DNA of 52,447 bases. Origin: UBA1563 sp041667115 (GTDB lineage Bacteria; Bacteroidota; Ignavibacteria; Ignavibacteriales; Ignavibacteriaceae). Every line of letters starts with the position of its first letter. Within the stretch, counting starts at the first letter, position 1. The stretch covers positions 1 through 52,447 of the forward strand of contig JBAYFO010000022.1 of assembly GCA_041667115.1 (NCBI GenBank), given 5' to 3'. The translations under genes and the position numbers were made by a program. Positions 49,819 to 52,447 of the stretch are shown here, piece by piece. The notes below the pieces were generated by a model. It made no database searches and was not told where the DNA came from. It saw only the letters and a list, made by a program, of their open reading frames with translations.

Positions 49819-50688
49819 ATGAATAAAATAGGTTCAGCTGTTTTTCTTTTATTTAGTTTGTTCGCATTTATTGTTTCCGGATGTGGAGAGGATAAAGTTG
49901 ATAAGGGACAAGGTGGAGGGGAAGCTGACAATTATGATGTATCTAAAGATATTCCTAGGGACATGAGCATTCAGGAATATAATATCCAGGAACGGAAAAA
50001 ATTAACGACAGTCCGATTCCCTTGTGATACTATTGCTCTTATGGAATATGTCTTGAATAATTATCCCGAAGGGACGTACTTAGTTGATTTTGATAGAACG
50101 TTTACCTACAATATTCCTAAGTCGGCGGTTATTTATCAAAAAACGAATGATGGTCAATATGTCTTTGGGCTCATAGCCAAATCATGGTCAAACGATCATC
50201 GATTGATTGAAATGAAAAACATTGTTGGGTATGATGCAAGTTTTATTGATTTGGATAGTACGGACCTAGGAACGGCGTTTTTTTATTTGACGCTTTTCAA
50301 GTGTAATGAAAATACGTTCGATACACTTTGGGAAGCAGGGATTCCTAGTCATGGAGGTTTCAATAATCTAACTCTTGAAAAATGGGCAAAGAAAAATATT
50401 CAATACATTAAAGCCGACTTCCATTACGGACAGGGAATCGGTCACTTTGATTACAATTTCTTTTTCGTTGATGGAATGCTAAAACCACCGCATCTTCTTT
50501 TAACATATGAAGGAATTAATTTTAAAAGAATAATGACTGATGCAAACGGAGATAAATACCCGGATTATATCGAATTTAAATATCTCGATACCGGCGATAA
50601 AATTACTATATTGGATTCGATAACTTTCATCTGGAAAGATACGTGTTATATTAACACACGAAATCCAAAACAGTTTAGATATTATTAA
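49819..50688 (+). CDS. Lipoprotein of unknown function with an EF-hand-like loop
   Basis: A 289-aa precursor. ATG 49819 has ACGGAG at 49807-49812 and begins a lipoprotein signal (AVFLLFSLFAFIVSGC); the frame is open further upstream only inside the dipeptidase gene. The mature protein is not recognised. Near the end, Asp241-Ala-Asn243-Gly-Asp245-x3-Asp249-x2-Glu252 makes an EF-hand or dockerin-like calcium loop (TDANGDKYPDYIEF), as in many secreted FG-GAP proteins of this phylum. Calcium binding is inferred. Confidence 0.7.
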   Translation: MNKIGSAVFLLFSLFAFIVSGCGEDKVDKGQGGGEADNYDVSKDIPRDMSIQEYNIQERKKLTTVRFPCDTIALMEYVLNNYPEGTYLVDFDRTFTYNIPKSAVIYQKTNDGQYVFGLIAKSWSNDHRLIEMKNIVGYDASFIDLDSTDLGTAFFYLTLFKCNENTFDTLWEAGIPSHGGFNNLTLEKWAKKNIQYIKADFHYGQGIGHFDYNFFFVDGMLKPPHLLLTYEGINFKRIMTDANGDKYPDYIEFKYLDTGDKITILDSITFIWKDTCYINTRNPKQFRYY

Positions 50689-50709
50689 ATAGAATTAACG
50701 GAGATTTTT

Positions 50710-51813
50710 TTGGCTAATTTTGAACATCCTGAAACTTCATTGGTGCGAACATATTTTGAAACTTTAGGATTTCTTCCTGAACAAAGAAACGGTGAAGCTC
50801 ACTTTTATAAGTATTCCTCTGAAAAAGAAGAATATAGAATACTTACTCAAGGAGTTGGCTGCAGGTTACTCCCTTCAGCTCTTCTCGAAATGCAAGGAAA
50901 CGACACACTTGATTTTCTTCACCGTATAACTACCAATGACTTAAAAACTTTACCGGTTAACCACTTCAAAAAAACGATTTTCACGAATGAAAAAGGAAGA
51001 ATTCTCGATAGAGTTTCTGTATTAAATTTGGGGGAAAAACTACTCCTCATAGGGAACAGCGGAACACAACAAAAACTGTTTTTATGGATTCAACGTTACA
51101 TTATAATGGATGATGTTAAAGTCTTAAATGCAAGCGAAAGGTATTCGGTTTTTGAAATTTTTGGTCCGCAAGCAAGATCGTTTATGACTCTTCTATGCGG
51201 TGAACAATGTAAGGAACTTAGCAATGATGAAATTCGACAACTGACTGTTGAAGATTTTTCTTTTTTTGCTATTCCTAATATTGGCAATCCGAAAGAAGAA
51301 AGTTTTTTTGTAATCGCTACACAAACTGCTTCCGTTAAACTTGTTCAATATGCTTTGCAGAATAAAGGAATATTTGATTTCGGGTTGATAGGGGAAGATG
51401 CGTATGAGGTCTATCGAATTGAAAAAGGTATTCCGGCAGAGAAAGAATTGAACGATCTTTATAATCCCCACGAAGCAAAATTATTAGATGAAGTCAGTTT
51501 CACAAAAGGATGTTATATCGGGCAGGAAATAATTGCCCGGCTGGCTACTTATGATAAAGTTCAGAAGTTTTTGTGTGGATTTGTTTTTAGCCGTTCTCCT
51601 GCCGCGCATGATGAATTTGTTATTGTAGACGATGCACATAATGAAATTGGAGTGATCACTTCATATACGTTTTCAACATCATTGCAAAAGACAATCGGAT
51701 TGGGTTACCTGAAGAAAGATTTCATAATAGAAAATACTATTCTGAAAGGAATAGGAAAGAGTTCTAAAGAAGAATTGTTAGTAAGTGTTCATTCGTTACC
51801 ATTTAAAAATTAG
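50710..51813 (+). CDS. ygfZ: YgfZ/GcvT-domain folate-binding protein
   Basis: A 367-aa YgfZ-like protein with a GcvT fold (DTLDFLHRITTNDLKTLPVN, TIFTNEKGRILDRVSVLN) and the signature KGCYIGQEIIAR including Cys268. YgfZ/IBA57 proteins use tetrahydrofolate and help build or repair [4Fe-4S] enzymes. The start is TTG 50710 with ACGGAG before it. The cobalamin adenosyltransferase gene starts 6 bases after its stop, so they share a transcript. Confidence 0.93.
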   Translation: MANFEHPETSLVRTYFETLGFLPEQRNGEAHFYKYSSEKEEYRILTQGVGCRLLPSALLEMQGNDTLDFLHRITTNDLKTLPVNHFKKTIFTNEKGRILDRVSVLNLGEKLLLIGNSGTQQKLFLWIQRYIIMDDVKVLNASERYSVFEIFGPQARSFMTLLCGEQCKELSNDEIRQLTVEDFSFFAIPNIGNPKEESFFVIATQTASVKLVQYALQNKGIFDFGLIGEDAYEVYRIEKGIPAEKELNDLYNPHEAKLLDEVSFTKGCYIGQEIIARLATYDKVQKFLCGFVFSRSPAAHDEFVIVDDAHNEIGVITSYTFSTSLQKTIGLGYLKKDFIIENTILKGIGKSSKEELLVSVHSLPFKN

Positions 51814-51819
51814 ATCGAC

Positions 51820-52374
51820 TTGAAAATTTATACTAAAACCGGTGACAAAGGGGAGACTGGACTTTTCGGTGGAAAAAGGATACCAAAATCCTCTGTACGC
51901 ATTAATGCTTATGGAACAGTTGATGAGTTGAATGCTGTTATCGGTGTGGCTCTTTGTTATGTTGAAAACGAAAAGGTTAAATCCGTTTTGAGGAAATTAC
52001 AAAATCAACTTTTTGTTGTTGGAGCTGATCTAGCAACACCGCTGGAAGTCGAATCAAAAAATATTTCTATCCCTCGAGTATCGGAAGAGGATATTTCCGA
52101 ATCAGAAAAGGCGATTGATTTTTTCGATAAACAATTGGAAGAACTCCGTTATTTTATTCTTCCCGGTGGAACGAAATCTGCGGCTCAGCTGCACGTAGCC
52201 CGGACAATTTGCCGAAGAGCCGAGCGTGAAGTAGTATTATTGTCTCAACAAGAGGAAATCAACCAAAATATTGTTATTTTTGTTAACAGAATTTCAGATC
52301 TTTTGTTTGTCCTTTCACGGGTTGAAAACAAAACTGCTGAAATTCCGGATCAAAAATGGGAAAAACCCATTTAA
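51820..52374 (+). CDS. PduO-type cob(I)alamin adenosyltransferase
   Basis: The 184-aa enzyme converts cob(I)alamin to adenosylcobalamin with ATP. Family motifs are KIYTKTGDKGETGLFGGKRI, AYGTVDELNAVIGVA, FILPGGTKSAAQLHVART and CRRAEREVVLLSQ. The start is TTG 51820, coupled to ygfZ. Adenosylcobalamin serves mutases, ribonucleotide reductase and dehydratases, some of which work in microcompartments; no B12-dependent enzyme is in the window. A small hairpin (52354-52372) overlaps its stop codon. Confidence 0.95.
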   Translation: MKIYTKTGDKGETGLFGGKRIPKSSVRINAYGTVDELNAVIGVALCYVENEKVKSVLRKLQNQLFVVGADLATPLEVESKNISIPRVSEEDISESEKAIDFFDKQLEELRYFILPGGTKSAAQLHVARTICRRAEREVVLLSQQEEINQNIVIFVNRISDLLFVLSRVENKTAEIPDQKWEKPI

Positions 52375-52389
52375 TTGAATTCCCCCATT

Positions 52390-52447
52390 GGGGGTGAATT
52401 TGGCTTCGACGGGATTAACGAAGCAATAAATTGCGCATCGTGTTTCT
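52390..52447 (+). ncRNA. ssrA: tmRNA (SsrA), 5' end only
   Basis: The sequence GGGGGTGAATTTGGCTTCGA and the following CGGGATTAACGAAGCAA match the conserved tmRNA 5' end (GGGGcTGAtTcTGGaTTCGACGGGATt...), which forms the tRNA-like domain with the 3' end. The tag reading frame and 3' part lie beyond the window. It begins 15 bases after the adenosyltransferase stop. An inverted repeat (52378-52386 with 52390-52400) overlaps its first bases; no promoter is evident, so it may be processed from a longer transcript. Confidence 0.9.

Noticed and set aside
1..52447. CRISPR array, insertion sequence or prophage
   Set aside because: No regularly spaced repeats, transposase, integrase or phage structural gene was seen on either strand.

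Overview
The window comes from the chromosome of a diderm, AT-rich bacterium of the Bacteroidota/Chlorobiota/Ignavibacteriota group, most likely an Ignavibacteria-type lineage. The evidence is two secreted proteins ending in a Por/type IX secretion sorting domain with the NYPNPFNP motif, a short SigA-type sigma factor (284 aa) without region 1.1, a Bacteroidota-style LptD with LptF/LptG permeases, a spc operon with no adk between secY and map, and one good TTTG-N19-TAnnTTTG promoter. GGAG-type ribosome binding sites are common and about a quarter of the genes start with TTG or GTG. The lineage is inferred; no 16S gene is present.

Layout. 1-8108: end of the spc operon and the alpha operon (rpsH' rplF rplR, tRNA-Gln, rpsE rpmD rplO secY map infA rpmJ rpsM rpsK rpsD rpoA rplQ), closed by a strong terminator. 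8114-14093: engB, a GAF/degenerate-GGDEF membrane protein, deoB with an apparent ATT start, two EutN/CcmL microcompartment vertex proteins, the housekeeping sigma factor and an NlpC/P60 lipoprotein. 14128-15402 (-): rmuC. 15522-22798: metG, three parvulin-type foldase genes in a row (two lipoproteins, one SurA-like) and a lone MoxR ATPase. 22800-29663 (-): nfnA-nfnB (electron-bifurcating ferredoxin/NADPH enzyme), ppk1, mrp, a NifU-like protein and an AI-2E family permease, all tightly packed. 29816-43806: an exported protein of unknown role, a Gfo/Idh/MocA oxidoreductase, a LEA-type lipoprotein, a ROK kinase, LptD, a NYN nuclease, a GH18 protein and a CotH protein (both type IX cargo) with a Nudix hydrolase between them, and a 1239-aa GH13 protein. 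43822-47285 (-): lptF-lptG followed by a HEPN/MNT toxin-antitoxin-like pair. 47389-52447: a beta-propeller-like protein, an M20 dipeptidase, a lipoprotein, YgfZ, a PduO-type cobalamin adenosyltransferase and the 5' end of tmRNA.

The most unusual locus is 43823-44934. The HEPN and nucleotidyltransferase genes lie between two direct 98-bp repeats, 90/98 identical, both of which encode the last 32 codons of LptG. The right copy is the live end of lptG; the left copy is an orphan directly behind the MNT stop codon. The differences between the copies are mostly silent or conservative, so the orphan looks like the real tail of a related lptG gene. I read this as a roughly 1-kb cassette, with no integrase of its own, that uses the 3' end of lptG as its integration or recombination site.

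Other points: a tRNA gene inside a ribosomal-protein operon, a terminator whose U-tract ends four bases before the engB start codon, two microcompartment pentamer genes with no hexamer gene nearby, and the apparent ATT start of deoB. No CRISPR array, transposase, integrase or prophage gene was seen. There is no gene-free stretch longer than 300 bases; the longest (44613-44835, 223 bp) is the leader of the HEPN/MNT pair.
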